A DNA stretch of 64,000 nucleotides from Owenia fusiformis. Taxonomy: Eukaryota > Annelida > Polychaeta > Sabellida > Oweniidae. A model generated the notes under the pieces. The model was not told the DNA's origin. It did not search any database and worked only from the letters and a program-made list of their open reading frames with translations. The position numbers and the translations under genes were made by a program. How positions within the stretch are numbered: position 1 is the stretch's first letter; each line of letters opens with the position of its first letter. The stretch is taken from contig CAIIXF020000005.1 in NCBI GenBank assembly GCA_903813345.2, forward strand, positions 1,428,001 to 1,492,000. The letters run 5' to 3'. Shown in pieces: positions 44,915-57,285 of the stretch.

Positions 44915-45344
44915 GCTCTTCACCTTTTTGATTCATTAGTCAGTCCAATACTTTGTTATGGGTGTGAGATTTGGTATGATAAGAAACAGATGAAATCTAT
45001 TGAAACATTGCATTTGTCCTTTTTAAAATCTATTCTAGGAGTCAAAACTCAAACAGCTAATCCTGCAGTATATGGTGACCTCGGTAGATTTCCCTTATCT
45101 ATCAAAATTGAATTATCTTTGATAAAATACTGGTTAAGACCTATAAAACTACCAGAATCTAATATTTTAAATCAAGCTTATTTATATGGTCAAGAAAAAC
45201 ATGAATTAGGGTTTAAATCATGGTCTGAAAAAGTTTATGATATTCTTCACAAATGTGAACTAACAGAGTATTGGGATGACCAAAGTCAAAATACAGACAA
45301 CTTAGTAAACTTGGTTGACAAGAAACTAAAGAATGCATTTATAA
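44915..45344 (+). mobile_element. LINE C-terminal region, first part (interrupted)
   Basis: The frame LHLFDSLVSPILCYGCEIW, then EKLHLSFLK-type sequence (IETLHLSFLKSILGVKTQT) and AVYGDLGRFPLSIK, is the post-RT region shared by many invertebrate LINEs. It runs open to ...KKLKNAFIN at 45344 and then meets the 9.2-kb repeat block. The rest of the same protein continues at 54578. Confidence 0.75.
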
Positions 45345-47231
45345 ACTAGATTTTGGAAATTGAACGAGTTCAATTTCAGACTCCAGATCTAGACTTTTTT
45401 TAGCCGAGTCATCCAGAATAAGCCATGTCATCCAAAATAAGCTAAGTCATCCAGCAAAAGATGGATGGATGGATGGATGAAAAAGGAAGGAAGGATAGGA
45501 TAGGAAGGAACGATAGGATAGAATAGGAAAGAAGGATAGAATAGAATAGGAAGAAGGGATAGAATAGGTTATAGGAAGGAGAGGATACGAAGCAATGGTA
45601 GATAGGAAGGACAGGATAGGATCAGAAAGGAAGGATGGATGCATTTTTCAATATTTTCTTCTCTACTCTTGACTTTCTATCAGGATACCATCAGATCGAT
45701 TTTTCTTGAAATTTCAAAACGCCATGACTTCCGAACCGGAAGTCGGATCGAGATTTGATTTGCAGATTCGGATTCCTGACAAAATTCTACCCCTAATTCA
45801 TAACTCATACGTTAAATTTGGCGAATTTTTATTTTGACCTACTTTTTGGACACGCCATAACTTCAGAACCGGAAGTCAAATCGAAATTTGGTTTGCAGAT
45901 TCGGATTTCTGAGAAAATTCTATTCTAATTCATAACTCAAACATTAAATTTGAAGAACTTTTTATTTTGACCTTCTTTTCGGACACCGTATCTCAAAAGT
46001 GGGTCAGAATACTTTCTGACGGCAAAAGGCTACCGCTATAAGCACAGTCTTGGCTACATGTATACACAATTTCGAGGAATATAATTAAAGTGTAGTGTCA
46101 GAATCGCAAAAATAAGGATAAACTATGAATTTGACCTAGATTTTGACCTAGGGATTTTGGTGTCCAAATTTTGAAGTTAGGTAGCCTTCGAGGTTCCCTT
46201 CTTTCATAGGCTTTCATTATTTTAAGCTGTACTTAGTCTATATCTCGTATTTTACACTTCAAAAAAATCTTTTTTCCCATTGACATAACATGGGGCACCA
46301 AATTTAGCGATTTTTGAGCTTTCAAAATGTCATAACTTCCGAACTGGAAGTCGGATTGAAATTTTGTTTGCAGATTCGGATTCCTGAGAAAATTCTACAC
46401 TTAGTTCATAACTCACACGTTAAATTTGGAGAATTTTTTATTTTGACCTACTTTTCGGACACCATATCTCAAAAGTGGGGCAAAATACTTTCTGACGGCA
46501 AAAGGCTAACACTATTAGCGCACTCTTGGCTACATGTATACAAAATTTCGAAGAATATAATTAATCTGTAGTGTCAGAATAGCAAAAATAAGGAAAAACT
46601 TTGAATTTGACCTAGATTTTGACCTAGGCATTTTGGTGTCCAAATTTTGAAGCTAAATGGCTTTTGAGGTCCCATTCTTTTAAAAGCTTTCATTATATTT
46701 AGCTGAACTCAGTCTATATTTCGTATTTTTCACTTCAAAAAAATCTTTTTTCCCATTGACTTACATGGGCACCAAATTGAGCGATTTTTGAGCTTTCAAA
46801 ACGCCATAACTTCCGAACCAGAAGTCCAATCCAAATTTGGTTTTCAGATTCGGAATCCTGAGGAAATATCCTATAAGACTAATATCCTAGACATTTGATT
46901 CGGAGAACTTTTTTTGGACCTCGTTTTCGGACACTGATATCTCGAAATCGGTTTGAGATATCAAAAAACTAAATCGACCCTAGATTTCCTACTTTTTTAT
47001 GAGGAACACAATGAAAAAAACCCGGATCGAAAATATTGAAGGACGACCGAGAAAATCGAAAAAAGTGACAAAGTACTGGATTTGACCTAGTTCTTGATCT
47101 TTGACCTAGATAAAAATTTGACCCAATTTCCAGAGAACTAGATTCTGAACCTAAATTGACTATATGATTGTCTTAACTGAAGATCTTACGGTTATTGAGG
47201 AAACTTGCTTAGAATAATAATAATAATAATA
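45345..47231 (+). repeat. Concatemer unit 1 (about 1.89 kb), Helentron-like
   Basis: Head ACTAGATTTTGGAAATTGAAC with the palindrome TTGAACGAGTTCAA and TTTCAGACTCCAGATCTAG, then GAGTCATCCAGAATAAGC repeats. A GGATA/GGAAG purine-rich minisatellite follows (45450-45640). Then come core repeats (CGCCATAACTTCCGAACCGGAAGT..., about 130 bp each), a CACCATATCTCAAAAGTGGG module (about 300 bp, twice) and an AATAAT-rich tail. No protein; long frames reflect the repeats. Confidence 0.75.
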
Positions 47232-49166
47232 ACTAGATTTTGGAAATTGAACGAAGTTCAATTTCAGACTCCAGATCTAGACTTTTTTTAGCCGAGTCAT
47301 CCAGAATAAGCCGAGTCATCCAGAATAAGCTGAGTCATCTAGAAAGAGATGGATAAATAAAAAGGGAAGGTAGGATAGGATAGAATAGGAAAGAACGATA
47401 GGATAGAATAAGAAAGAAGGATAGGATAGAATAGAATAGGAAGAAAGGATAGGATAGGAAGGATAGGAAGGAAAAGATATGAAGAAAGGATAGATAGGAA
47501 GGATAGGATAGGATGAGATGGGAAGGATGGATGAATTTTTCAATATTTTCTTCTCTACTCTTGACTTTCTATCAGGATACCATCAGATCGATTTTTCTCG
47601 AAATTTCAAAACGCTATAACTTGGTTTGCAGATTCGGATTCCTGACAAAATTCTACCCCTAATTCATAACACATACGTTAAATTTGGAGATTTTTTATTT
47701 TGACCTACTTTTCGGACACGCCATAACTTCCGAACCGGAAGTCTGATCGAAATTTGGTTTGCAGATCCGGATTCCTGACCGAATTCTACCCCTAATTCAT
47801 AACTCATACGTTAAATTTGGAGATTTTTTATTTTGACCTACTTTTCGGACACGCCATAACTTCCGAACCGGAAGTTGGATCGAAATTTTGTTTGCAGTTC
47901 CGGATTCCTGACAAAATTCTACCCCTAATTCATAACTCATACGTTAAATTTGGAGATTTTTTATTTTGACCTACTTTTCTGACACGCCATAACTTCCGAA
48001 CCGGGAGTCGGATCGAAATTTGGTTTGCAGATCCGGATTCCTGAGAAAATTCTATACCTAAGTCATAACTCATACGTTAAATTTGGAGATTTTTTATTTT
48101 GATCTACTTTTCGGACACGCCATAACTTCCGAACCGGAAGTCGGATCGAAATTTGATTTGCAGATTCGGATTCCTGACAAAATTCTACCCCTAATTCATA
48201 ACTCATACGTTAAATTTGGCGAATTTTTATTTTGACCTACTTTTCGGACACGCCATAACTTCGGAACCGGAAGTCGAATTGAAATTTGGTTTGCAGATTC
48301 GGATTTCTGAGAAGATTCTATTCTTAATTCATAACTCAAACGTTAAATTTGGAGAACTTTTTATTTTGACCTATTTTTCGGACACCATATCTCAAAAGTG
48401 GGTCAAAATACTTTCTAACGGCAAAAGGCTAACACTATAAGCGTACTCTTGGCTACATGTATACAAAATTTCGAAGAATATAATTAATCTGTAGTGTCAG
48501 AATCGCAAAAATAAGGAAAAACTTTGAATTTGACCTAGATTTTGACCTAGGCATTTTGGTGTCCAAATTTTGAAGCTAGATGGCTTTTGAGGTCCCATTC
48601 TTTTAAAAGCTTTCATTATATTTAGCTAAACTCAGTCTATATTTCATATTTTTTACTTCAAAAAAATCTTTTTTCCCATTGACTTAACATGGGCACCAAA
48701 TTTAGCGATTTTTGAGCTTTCAAAACGCCATAACTTCTGAACCGGAAGTCCGATCTAAATTTGGTTTTCAGATTCGGAATCCTGAGAAAATTTCCTATAT
48801 GACTAATATCCTGGACATTTGATTCGGAGAACTTTTTTTTGGACCTTGTTTTCGGACACTGATATCTCGAAATCGGTTTGAGATATCAAAAAACTAAATC
48901 GACCCAAGGTTTTCTACTTTTTTATAAGGAACACAATGAAAAAAAACCGGATCAAAAATTATTGAAGGACGACCGAGAAAATTGAAAAAAGTGACAAAGT
49001 ACTGGATTTGACCTAGTTCTTGACCTTTGACCTAACTAAAAATTTGACCCAATTTCCAAGGAACTAGATTCTGGACCTAAATTGACCAAATGACTGACTT
49101 TACTGAAAACCTTATGGTTATTGAGAAAACTGGGTTAGAATAAGAATAATAATAATAAAAAGAATA
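47232..49166 (+). repeat. Concatemer unit 2 (about 1.94 kb)
   Basis: Same module order as unit 1, with the head variant TTGAACGAAGTTCAA and six or more core repeats (about 47600-48370), the largest core block of the series. Non-coding. Confidence 0.75.
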
Positions 49167-51054
49167 ACTAGATTTTGGAAATTGAACGAGTTCAATTTCA
49201 GACTCCAGATCTAGACTTTTTTTAGCTGAGTCATCCAGAATAAGCCAAGTCATCCAAAATAAGCTAAGTCATCCAGAAAAAGATGGATAGATGGATGGAT
49301 GGATGAAAAAGGAAGGAAGGATAGGATAGAATAGGAAGGAACGATAGGATAGAATAGGAAAGAAGGATAGAATAGAATAGGAAGAAGGGATAGGAAAGGA
49401 AGGACAGAAAGGAGAGGATGCGAAGCAAGGGTAGATAGGAAGGATAGGATAGGATCAGAAAAGAAGGATGGATGGATTTTTCAATATTTTCTTCTCTACT
49501 CTTGACTTTCTATCAGGATACCATCAGATCGATTTTTCTTGAAATTTCAAAACGCCATAACTTCCGAACCGGACGTCGGATCGAAATTTGGTTTGCAGAT
49601 TTGGATTCCAGAGAAAATTCTATTCTTAATTCATAACTCATACGTTAAATTTGGAAACTTTTTATTTTGACCTACTTTTCGGACACGCCATAACTTCCAA
49701 ACCGGAAGTCGGATCGAAATTTGGTTTGCAGATTCAGATTCCTGAGAAAATTCTTTACTTAATTCATAACTCAAATGTTAAATTTGGAGAACTTTTCATT
49801 TTGACCTACTTTTCGGACACCATATCTCAAAAGTGGGTCAAAATACTTTCTGACGGCAAAAGGCTAACACTATTAGCGTACTCTTGGCTACATGTATACA
49901 AAATTTCGAAGAATATAATTAATCTGTAGTGTCAGAATCGCAAAAATAAGGATAAACTATGAATTTGACATAGATTTTGACCTAGGGATTTCGGTGTCCA
50001 AATTTTGAAGTTAGGTAGCCTTCGAGGTTCCCTTCTTTCATAGGCTTTCATTATTTTAAGCTATACTTAGTCTATATCTCGTTTTTTACACTTCAAAAAA
50101 ATCTTTTTTCCCATTGACATAACATGGGGCACCAAATTTAGCGATTTTTAAACTTTCAAAATGTCATAACTTCCGAACTGGAAGTCGGATCGAAATTTGG
50201 TTTGCAGATTCGGATTCCTGAGAAAATTCTATACTTAGTTCATAACTCACACGTTAAATTTGGAGAATTTTTTATTTTGACCTACTTTTCGGACACCATA
50301 TCTCAAAAGTGGGTCAAAATACTTTTTGACGGCAAAAGGCTAACGCTATGAGCACACTCTTGGCTACATGTATACACAATTTCGAAGAATATAATAAAAG
50401 TGTAGTGTCAGAATCGCAAAAATAAGAAAAAACTTTGAATTTGACCTAGATTTTGACCTAGGCATTTTGGTGTCCAAATTTTGAAGCTAGATGGCTTTTG
50501 AGGTCCCATTCTTTCAAAAGCTTTCATTATATTTAGCTGAACTCAGTCTATATTTCGTATTTTTCACTTCAAAAAAATATTTTTTCCCATTGACTTAACA
50601 TGGGCACCAAATTTAGCGATTTTTGAGCTTTCAAAACGCCATAACTTCCGAACCGGAAGTCCAATTCGAATTTGGTTTTCAGATTCGGAATTCTGAGAAA
50701 ATTTCCTATAAGACTAATATCCTGGACATTTGATTTGGAGAACTTTTGTTTGGACCTCGTTTCGGACACTGATATCTCGAAATCGGTTTGAGATATCAAA
50801 AAACTAAATCGACCCTAGGTTTTCTACTTTTTTATAAGGAACACAATGAAAAAAACCCGGATCGAAAATATCAAAGGACGACCGAGAAAATCGAAAAAAG
50901 TGACAAAGTACTGGATTTGACCTAGTTCTTGACCTTTGACCTGGATAAAAATTTGACCCAATTTCCGAGGAACTAGATTCTGGACCTAAATTGACCAAAT
51001 GACTGACTTTACTGAAAATTTTATGGTTATTGAGAAAACTGGTTTAGAATAATA
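49167..51054 (+). repeat. Concatemer unit 3 (about 1.89 kb)
   Basis: Same module order. Ends in an AATAATAACTAGATTTT junction with unit 4, with no hairpin between. Non-coding. Confidence 0.75.
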
Positions 51055-53093
51055 ACTAGATTTTGGAAATTGAACGAGTTCAATTTCAGACTCCAGATCT
51101 AGACTTTTTTTTAGCCGAGTCATCCAGAATAAGCCAAGTCATCCAAATAAGCTGAGTCATCAAGAAAAAGATGGATGGATAAAATAGGAAGGTAGGATAG
51201 GATAGAATAGGAAGGAACGATAGGATAGAATAAGAAAGAAGGATAGGATAGAACAGAATAGGAAGAAATGATATGATAGGAGAGGATAGGAAGGATAGGA
51301 AGGAAATGATATGAAGGAAGGATAGATAGGAAGGATAGGATAGGATAGGGTAAGATCAGATAGGAAGGATGGATGAATTTTTCAATATTTTCTTCTCTAC
51401 TCTTGACTTTCTATCAGGATACCATCAGATCGATTTTCCGAAATTTCAAAACGCCATAACTTCCAAACCAGGAGTCGAATCGAAAAATATGATTTAAAGA
51501 TTCGGATTCCTGACAAAATTCTACCCCTAATTCATAACTCATACGTTAAATTTGGCGAATTTTTATTTTGACCTACTTTTCGGACACCATATCTCAAAAG
51601 TGGGGCAAAATACTTTCTGACGGCAAAAGGCTAACACTATTAGCACTCTCTTGGCTACATGTATACAAAATTTTGAAGAATATAATTAATCTGTAGTGTC
51701 AGAATCGCAAAAATAAGGAAAAACCTTGAATTTGACCTAGATTTTGACCTAGGGATTTTGGTGTCCAAATTTTGAAGTTAAGTAGCCTTCGAGGTCCCCT
51801 TCTTTCATAGGCTTTCATTATTTTAAGCTGTAATTAGTATATATCTTGTATTTTACACTTCAAAAAAATCTTTTTTCCCATTGACATAACGTGGGACACC
51901 AAATTTAGCAATTTTTGAGCTTTCAAAATGTCATAACTTCCGAACCAGAAGTCAGATTGAAATTTGGTTTGCCGATTCGGATTCCTGAGAAAATTCTATA
52001 CTTAATTCATAACTCAAACGTCATATTTGGAGAATTTTTTATTTTGACCTACTTTTCGGACACCATATCTCAAAAGTGGGGCAAAATACCTTCTGACGGC
52101 AAAAGGCTAACACTATTAGCACACTCTTGGCTACATGTATACAAAATTTCGAAGAATATAATTAATCTGTAGTGTCAGAATAGCAAAAATAAGGAAAAAC
52201 TTTGAATTTGACCTAGATTTTGACCTAGGCATTTTGGTGTCCAAATTTTGATGCTAGATGGCTTTTGAGGTCCCATTCTTTTAAAACCTTTCATTATATT
52301 TAGCTGAACTCAGTCTATATTTCGTATTTTTCACTTCAAAAAAATCTTTTTTCCCGTTGAATTAACATGGGCACCAAATTTAGCGATTTTTGAGCTTTCA
52401 AAACGCCATAACTTCCGAACCGGAAGTCTGATTCGAATTTGGTTTTCAGATTCGGAATCCTGAGAAAATTTCCTATAAGACTAATATCCTGGACATTTGA
52501 TTCGGAGAACTTTTTTTTGGACCTCGTTTTCGGACACTGATATCTCGAAATCGGTTTGAGATATCAAAAAACTAAATCGACATTAGCTTTCCTACTTTTT
52601 TATAAGGAACACAATGAAAAAAACCCGGATCAAAAATATTGAAGGACGACCGAGAAAATCGAAAAAAGTGACAAAGTACTGGATTTGACCTAGTTCTTGA
52701 CCTTTGACCTAGATAAAAAATTGACCCAATTTCCGAGGAACTAGATTCTGGACCTAAATTGACCAAATGACTGACTTTACTGAAAACCTTATGGTTATTG
52801 AGAAAACTGGGTTAGAATAAGAATAATAAAAAGAATAATAAAAAGAATAATAAGAAGAATAAGAAAACTGACGAAAACAATAGACTCCAGATTTCATCTG
52901 GAGTCTAATAAGAATAAGAAAACTGACGAAAACAATAGACTCCAGATTTCATCTGGAGTCTAATAATAAGAATAAGAAAACTGACGAAAACAATAGACTC
53001 CAGATTTCATCTGGAGTCTAATAAGAAGAAGAAAAAGAATAATAAGAAAACTGACGAAAACAATAGACTCCAGATTTCATCTGGAGTCTAATA
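51055..53093 (+). repeat. Concatemer unit 4 (about 2.04 kb) with hairpin tail
   Basis: Same modules, with one core repeat shorter. Unlike units 1-3 it ends in four copies of a terminal hairpin motif (52882-53089). Non-coding. Confidence 0.75.
52882..53089 (+). repeat. Four tandem terminal hairpins
   Basis: AGACTCCAGAT-TTC-ATCTGGAGTCT at 52882-52906, 52937-52961, 52995-53019 and 53065-53089. Each is preceded by AACTGACGAAAACAAT and followed by AATA. A perfect 11-bp stem with a 3-nt loop resembles the 3' hairpin of Helitron/Helentron elements. A fifth, GACT-containing variant ends unit 5 (54549-54574). Confidence 0.8.
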
Positions 53094-54577
53094 ACTAGAT
53101 TTTGGAAATTGAACGAAGTTCAATTTCAGACTCCAGATCTAGACTTTTTTTAGCCGAGTCATCCAGAATAAGCCGAGTCATCCAGAATAAGCTGAGTCAT
53201 CTAGAAAGAGATGGATAAATAAAATAGGAAGGTAGGATAGGATAGAATAGGAAAGAACGATAGGATAGAATAAGAAAGAAGGATAGGATAGAATAGAATA
53301 GGAAGAAAGGATAGGATAGGATAGGAAAGATAGGAAGGAAAAGATATGAAGGAAGGATAGATAGGAAGGATAGGGTAGGATGAGATAGGAAGGATGGATG
53401 AATTTTTCAATATTTTCTTCTCTACTCTTGACTTTCTATCAGGATACCATCAGATCGATTTTTCTCGAAATTTCAAAACGCTATCACTTCCGACCTGGGA
53501 GTCGGATCGAGATTTAGTTTGCAGATTCGGATTCCTGACAAAATTCTACCCCTATTTCATAACTCATACGTTAAATTTGGAGATTTTTTATTTTGACCTA
53601 CTTTTTGGACACGCCATAACTTCCGAACCGGAAGTCGGATCGACATTTAGTTTGCAGATTCGGATTCCTGACAGAATTCTACCCTTAATTCATAACTCAT
53701 ATATTCAATTTGGAGAACTTTTTATTTTGACCTACTTTTCGGACACCATATCTCAAAAGTGGGTCAAAATACTTTCTGACGGCAAAAGGCTAACACTATA
53801 AGCATATTCTTGGCTACATGTATACACAATTTCGAAGAATATAATTAAAGTGTAGTGTCAGAATCGAAAAAATAAGGAAAACCTATGAATTTGACCTAGA
53901 TTTTGACCTAGGCATTTCGGTGTCCAAATTGTGAAGCTAGATGGCTTTTGAGGTCCCCTTCTTTTAAAGGCTTTGATTATATGAAGCTGAACTCAGTCTA
54001 TATTCCGTATTTTTCACTTCAAAAAAATATTTTTTCCCATTGACTTAACATGGGCACCAAATTTAGCGATTTTTGGGTTTTCAAAACGCCATAACTTCCG
54101 AACCGGAAGTCAGATACAAATTTCGTTTTCAGATTCGGAATCCTGAGAAAATTTCCTATAAGACTAATATCCTGGACATTTGATTCGGAGAACTTTTTTT
54201 TGGACCTCGTTTTCGGACACTGATATCTCGAAATCGGTTTGAGATATCAAAAAACTAAATCGACCCTAGGTTTCCTACTTTTTTTAAAGGAACACAATGA
54301 AAAAAACCCGGATCGAAAATATTGAAGGACGACCGAGAAAATTGAAAAAAGTGACAAAGTACTGGATTTGACCTAGTTCTTGACCTTTGACCTAGATAAA
54401 AATTTGACCCAATTTCCGAGGAACTAGATACTGAACATAAATTGACTAAATAATGATCTTTATTGGAAACCTAATGGTTATCGAGAAAACTGGGAAAGAA
54501 TAATAAGAAAGAATAATAAAGAATAATAAGAATACTGACAAAAACAATAGACTCCAGATTGACATCTGGAGTCTAAT
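53094..54577 (+). repeat. Concatemer unit 5 (about 1.48 kb), end of block
   Basis: Head variant TTGAACGAAGTTCAA, minisatellite, two core repeats, one CACCATATCTC module, then the terminal hairpin (54549-54574) and the junction with LINE sequence (AATTGGAGAAATGAT). The long + frame at 53394-53801 is an artefact of core repeats. Confidence 0.75.
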
Positions 54578-55205
54578 AATTGGAGAAATGATATTTTACA
54601 ATATCCTATATTAAGAACATATAAGCTATTTAAGAAAGATTTTGAATTAGAACCATATTTGAAACTAGATAATAAAAAATATAGATTAGCAATAGGTAGA
54701 TTTAGGTTAAGTTCACATCGGTTAAAAATAGAATCTGGAAGACACATAAAACCCAAACCTAAACCAGTTAATGAAAGGTTGTGTAATATATGTAAATGTG
54801 TGGAGGATGAATTTCATTTTATCATAAATTGTACAAAGCATTCTCAACACAGGCAAATATTTTTCAGTAAAATTCCTGAAATATTACCAACATTTGACTT
54901 GAATAGTAACGATTTATTTATAAATATAATTTCTAATGATAATATCATCTTCCAACGACATCTTGGTAAATTTATATACCAATCATTTAACAATTTAGAA
55001 TAATCAGCAAAATTTGTGCATCACACTTTAAAATATTTTGCCTTTCTTGTATGCTTTCTGTAAAAAATATATCAAATCATGTATATTTTTAAAAAGATGT
55101 AGTTTTAGTAAGTAGTTTAGTAGTAGATAGTAGTTTTAGTGAGTAGTTTATGACTAATGTAATCATGTTATGATACAATATGTCAATAAAAGTTATATAT
55201 ATTTG
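54578..55205 (+). mobile_element. LINE C-terminal region, second part and 3' end
   Basis: The frame starts WRNDILQYPILRTYKLFKK directly after the hairpin and continues to YRLAIGRFRLSSHRLKIESG and a CNICKCVEDEFHFIINC knuckle, ending at TAA near 55003. This is the normal sequel of the protein cut at 45344, and the frame is kept if the repeat block is removed. A short 3'UTR with AATAAA (about 55187) follows. Confidence 0.75.
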
Positions 55206-56510
55206 GAACATGAAATTGATGGCCTGTGTTAAAACCCCAAGGTCAAGCTGATCTGGTCACTCTCTAAGGCATTTTAGAAACAGATTTTTCATTGAAATTG
55301 ATCAGTTCTATCTTTATATTTCTCAGTCAAAACATATTTAGAGAAAATTTGACCTTCCAAACCATTTTTGTTTATCTAATATCAGTTTAGTAAGAGGTTT
55401 TAATCATGATTATTTTTGTCTAAAAATGGTATTTTGCAGTGTTTTGTAGGTCTGCTTTGTCAAAGAATTTCTATTGAAAGTACAATTCCCCAAGCTTCAC
55501 AAGTTCAGGGGCTCACTTAATTTTTTGTTTGATGGAATAACCACTTAACTTTTATCTTTTTTGTACATATTTTATAGATCTATAAATCATAGATGTAATT
55601 TGAATTGATTTATGTCATTTATAAGAAAAACATGTCTATCTTTCCTTTTTTTGTAAATCTTCATGGGATATGGATTAAACAGATTTTCTTTTTTTACTTT
55701 GTTGTCATCGCTTTAAGGATTTCCACCAAAGTATTGTTTACTCCAGAATCTAGCAGTAGTACCATTTGGATTGCAGCCTGATTCCTAAATATTACATAGC
55801 AGTTGCTTAGCTTGGCAAGCTAGGGATTCACATGCATGGGACTGGATTTCATCATCTTCATGTCCAAGTTGGTCCAACTTATCATTAAGGTAAAGCCGGA
55901 AAATAACATTCAAGTATGTGCTAGGTATTTAATTGTTCAATGGCAATACTTTGTCCTTTCTCCTGGGTTACTCTATGAGTTTATTTGTAGCTAATAGATT
56001 GAATTATACCATTAAATATCAAAAGTGATGTCATGATATTTGAAATCTACTTTTTCTGCCATGTTATCTGACCCAAATTTGCCACCTGGTGGTGAATCTG
56101 GTAACTACCTAATGACATCCGGAAAATTGTATGTGATTTGTCAAAGTAGACGTTCCCATGGTGTTTGCTTCTACAGTGGTGGTATAATTATACAGTTTTC
56201 CATATACATGTAGTTATAATAGCCATATATATGTAGCTGTATTTCATTGTAAAGAGAAGATGCTTTCAACTTTAAGACACTGTCATATTATTTTCCAGTA
56301 CATACATGTAGTATGAAAGAAGTACCTGTCATCTCAGTTTCTGGTAACTGTCATTTCAATTATCTAATCAGATAAAAGATTTTTGAGCTCATTATGACAA
56401 GCGAGATACTGGACATGAAATACCCTGTGCGCAGAGTCTAGTTATGAATTACCCTCTGCCTAGTATAGACTATATTACAGTTTAGCAGCCCCACCCCAAA
56501 GATTAGTGCC
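55206..56510. other. No feature recognised
   Basis: AT-rich, apparently unique DNA. No open frame with recognisable content, no tRNA, no clear repeat on reading both strands. Confidence 0.5.
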
Positions 56511-56960
56511 TGTGACAGCCCGGGTAATAAATCATTTCAAATCTACCACGCTGATACTTTCTCAACCAATCAGCGAAGTGGAAGGAACCCGTGCTAAATA
56601 CATGCTCATTAACTATGCGGTGATCTCATAGGAAATGACCAAATAGAAAGTCGTCCATATTTCGACTACGAACTCTGATTGGCTCGATGAGATCAAAGAT
56701 TTATTGTAAGCTGAAAGAGTGAAGACAAAGCTCTCTTTTAAGAAGTGAAGTCGAACGAATGCAAAGGGTAGACATGAAAGGGAGTGTGTTATAAATTCAA
56801 TGCCCCATGCAGGAATCAAACCCAGGAACTTCCGCTCAAGAGTTCAATGCTCTAAAGCTTAGCTCAGAGGGGCTAGGCACTACAACCGGGCTGTAGTAGC
56901 TTATCCCGTGCCAGGACTATAGTCCTGGATCGAGGGCAATCTTTTGCCTGTAGGATTACA
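56511..56960 (-). mobile_element. Solo-LTR-like relative of the tRNA-bearing TRIM
   Basis: Bounded by TGTGACAGCCCGGGTAAT and TGTAGGATTACA (inverted tips TGTRAY). It shares with the TRIM LTR the block CTACAACCGGGCTGTAGTAGC (TRIM: CTACAGCTGGACTGTAGTAGC), the tRNA-like sequence, and the ATAAATTCAATGCCCC junction. At about 450 bp it is nearly twice as long. No partner LTR is seen in the window. The frame at 56613-56819 is chance. Confidence 0.5.
56802..56873 (-). other. Decayed tRNA-like sequence in LTR-like repeat
   Basis: Again 72 nt, with a GCCCC/GGGGC acceptor helix and a B box GGTTTGATTCC one base from consensus; the A box is disrupted (TGAGCTAAGCTTTAG). It occupies the same place relative to LTR landmarks as in the TRIM, so both descend from a common tRNA-carrying LTR. 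Confidence 0.55.
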
Positions 56961-57285
56961 ACTTGGGAGAATTATCTACGCCCCTTACACTTAAGATACC
57001 TACTTCAATAGATTCCTTGGTATTTAGCATTCTTTTTGTGTAGTTGAATCCACAATGTTCTGGGTATATCGGCAGAACGGGAATATTTTTCTTTTTCATC
57101 GAGAGAGATTCCATCACTTTTCAAGATGGTGGTTGGATTTAAAAGGGGATTCCCCATTTGACTGACCCGGAAGTGGCCCAGAAATACCAATTGACCCTAT
57201 GCACGAGTGACGTCACAAATACACATTTTTCCAGCTCAGTTCAGCTGGCCGTCTAGAAAAGCCCGGGAAAATCAAAACATCAAAT
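56961..57285 (+). other. Left part of ISL2EU-type element: 5' region of the nuclease gene
   Basis: Contains ATGCACGAGTGACGTCAC (57199-57216), CRE-like TGACGTCA, about 75 bp before the ATG at 57286. The left terminus of the transposon should lie here, but the right end is outside the window, so inverted termini cannot be matched. Confidence 0.35.

Noticed and set aside
45447-47543. Frames rich in SYPILSFLP residues on the minus strand
   Set aside because: Translations of the GGATA/GGAAG minisatellite.
46314-53801. Recurrent + frames (…HNSNVKFGELFILTYFSDTISQKW…) resembling a multigene family
   Set aside because: They are the core repeats of the concatemer read in one frame, with no start, splice or domain evidence and decay typical of non-coding repeats.
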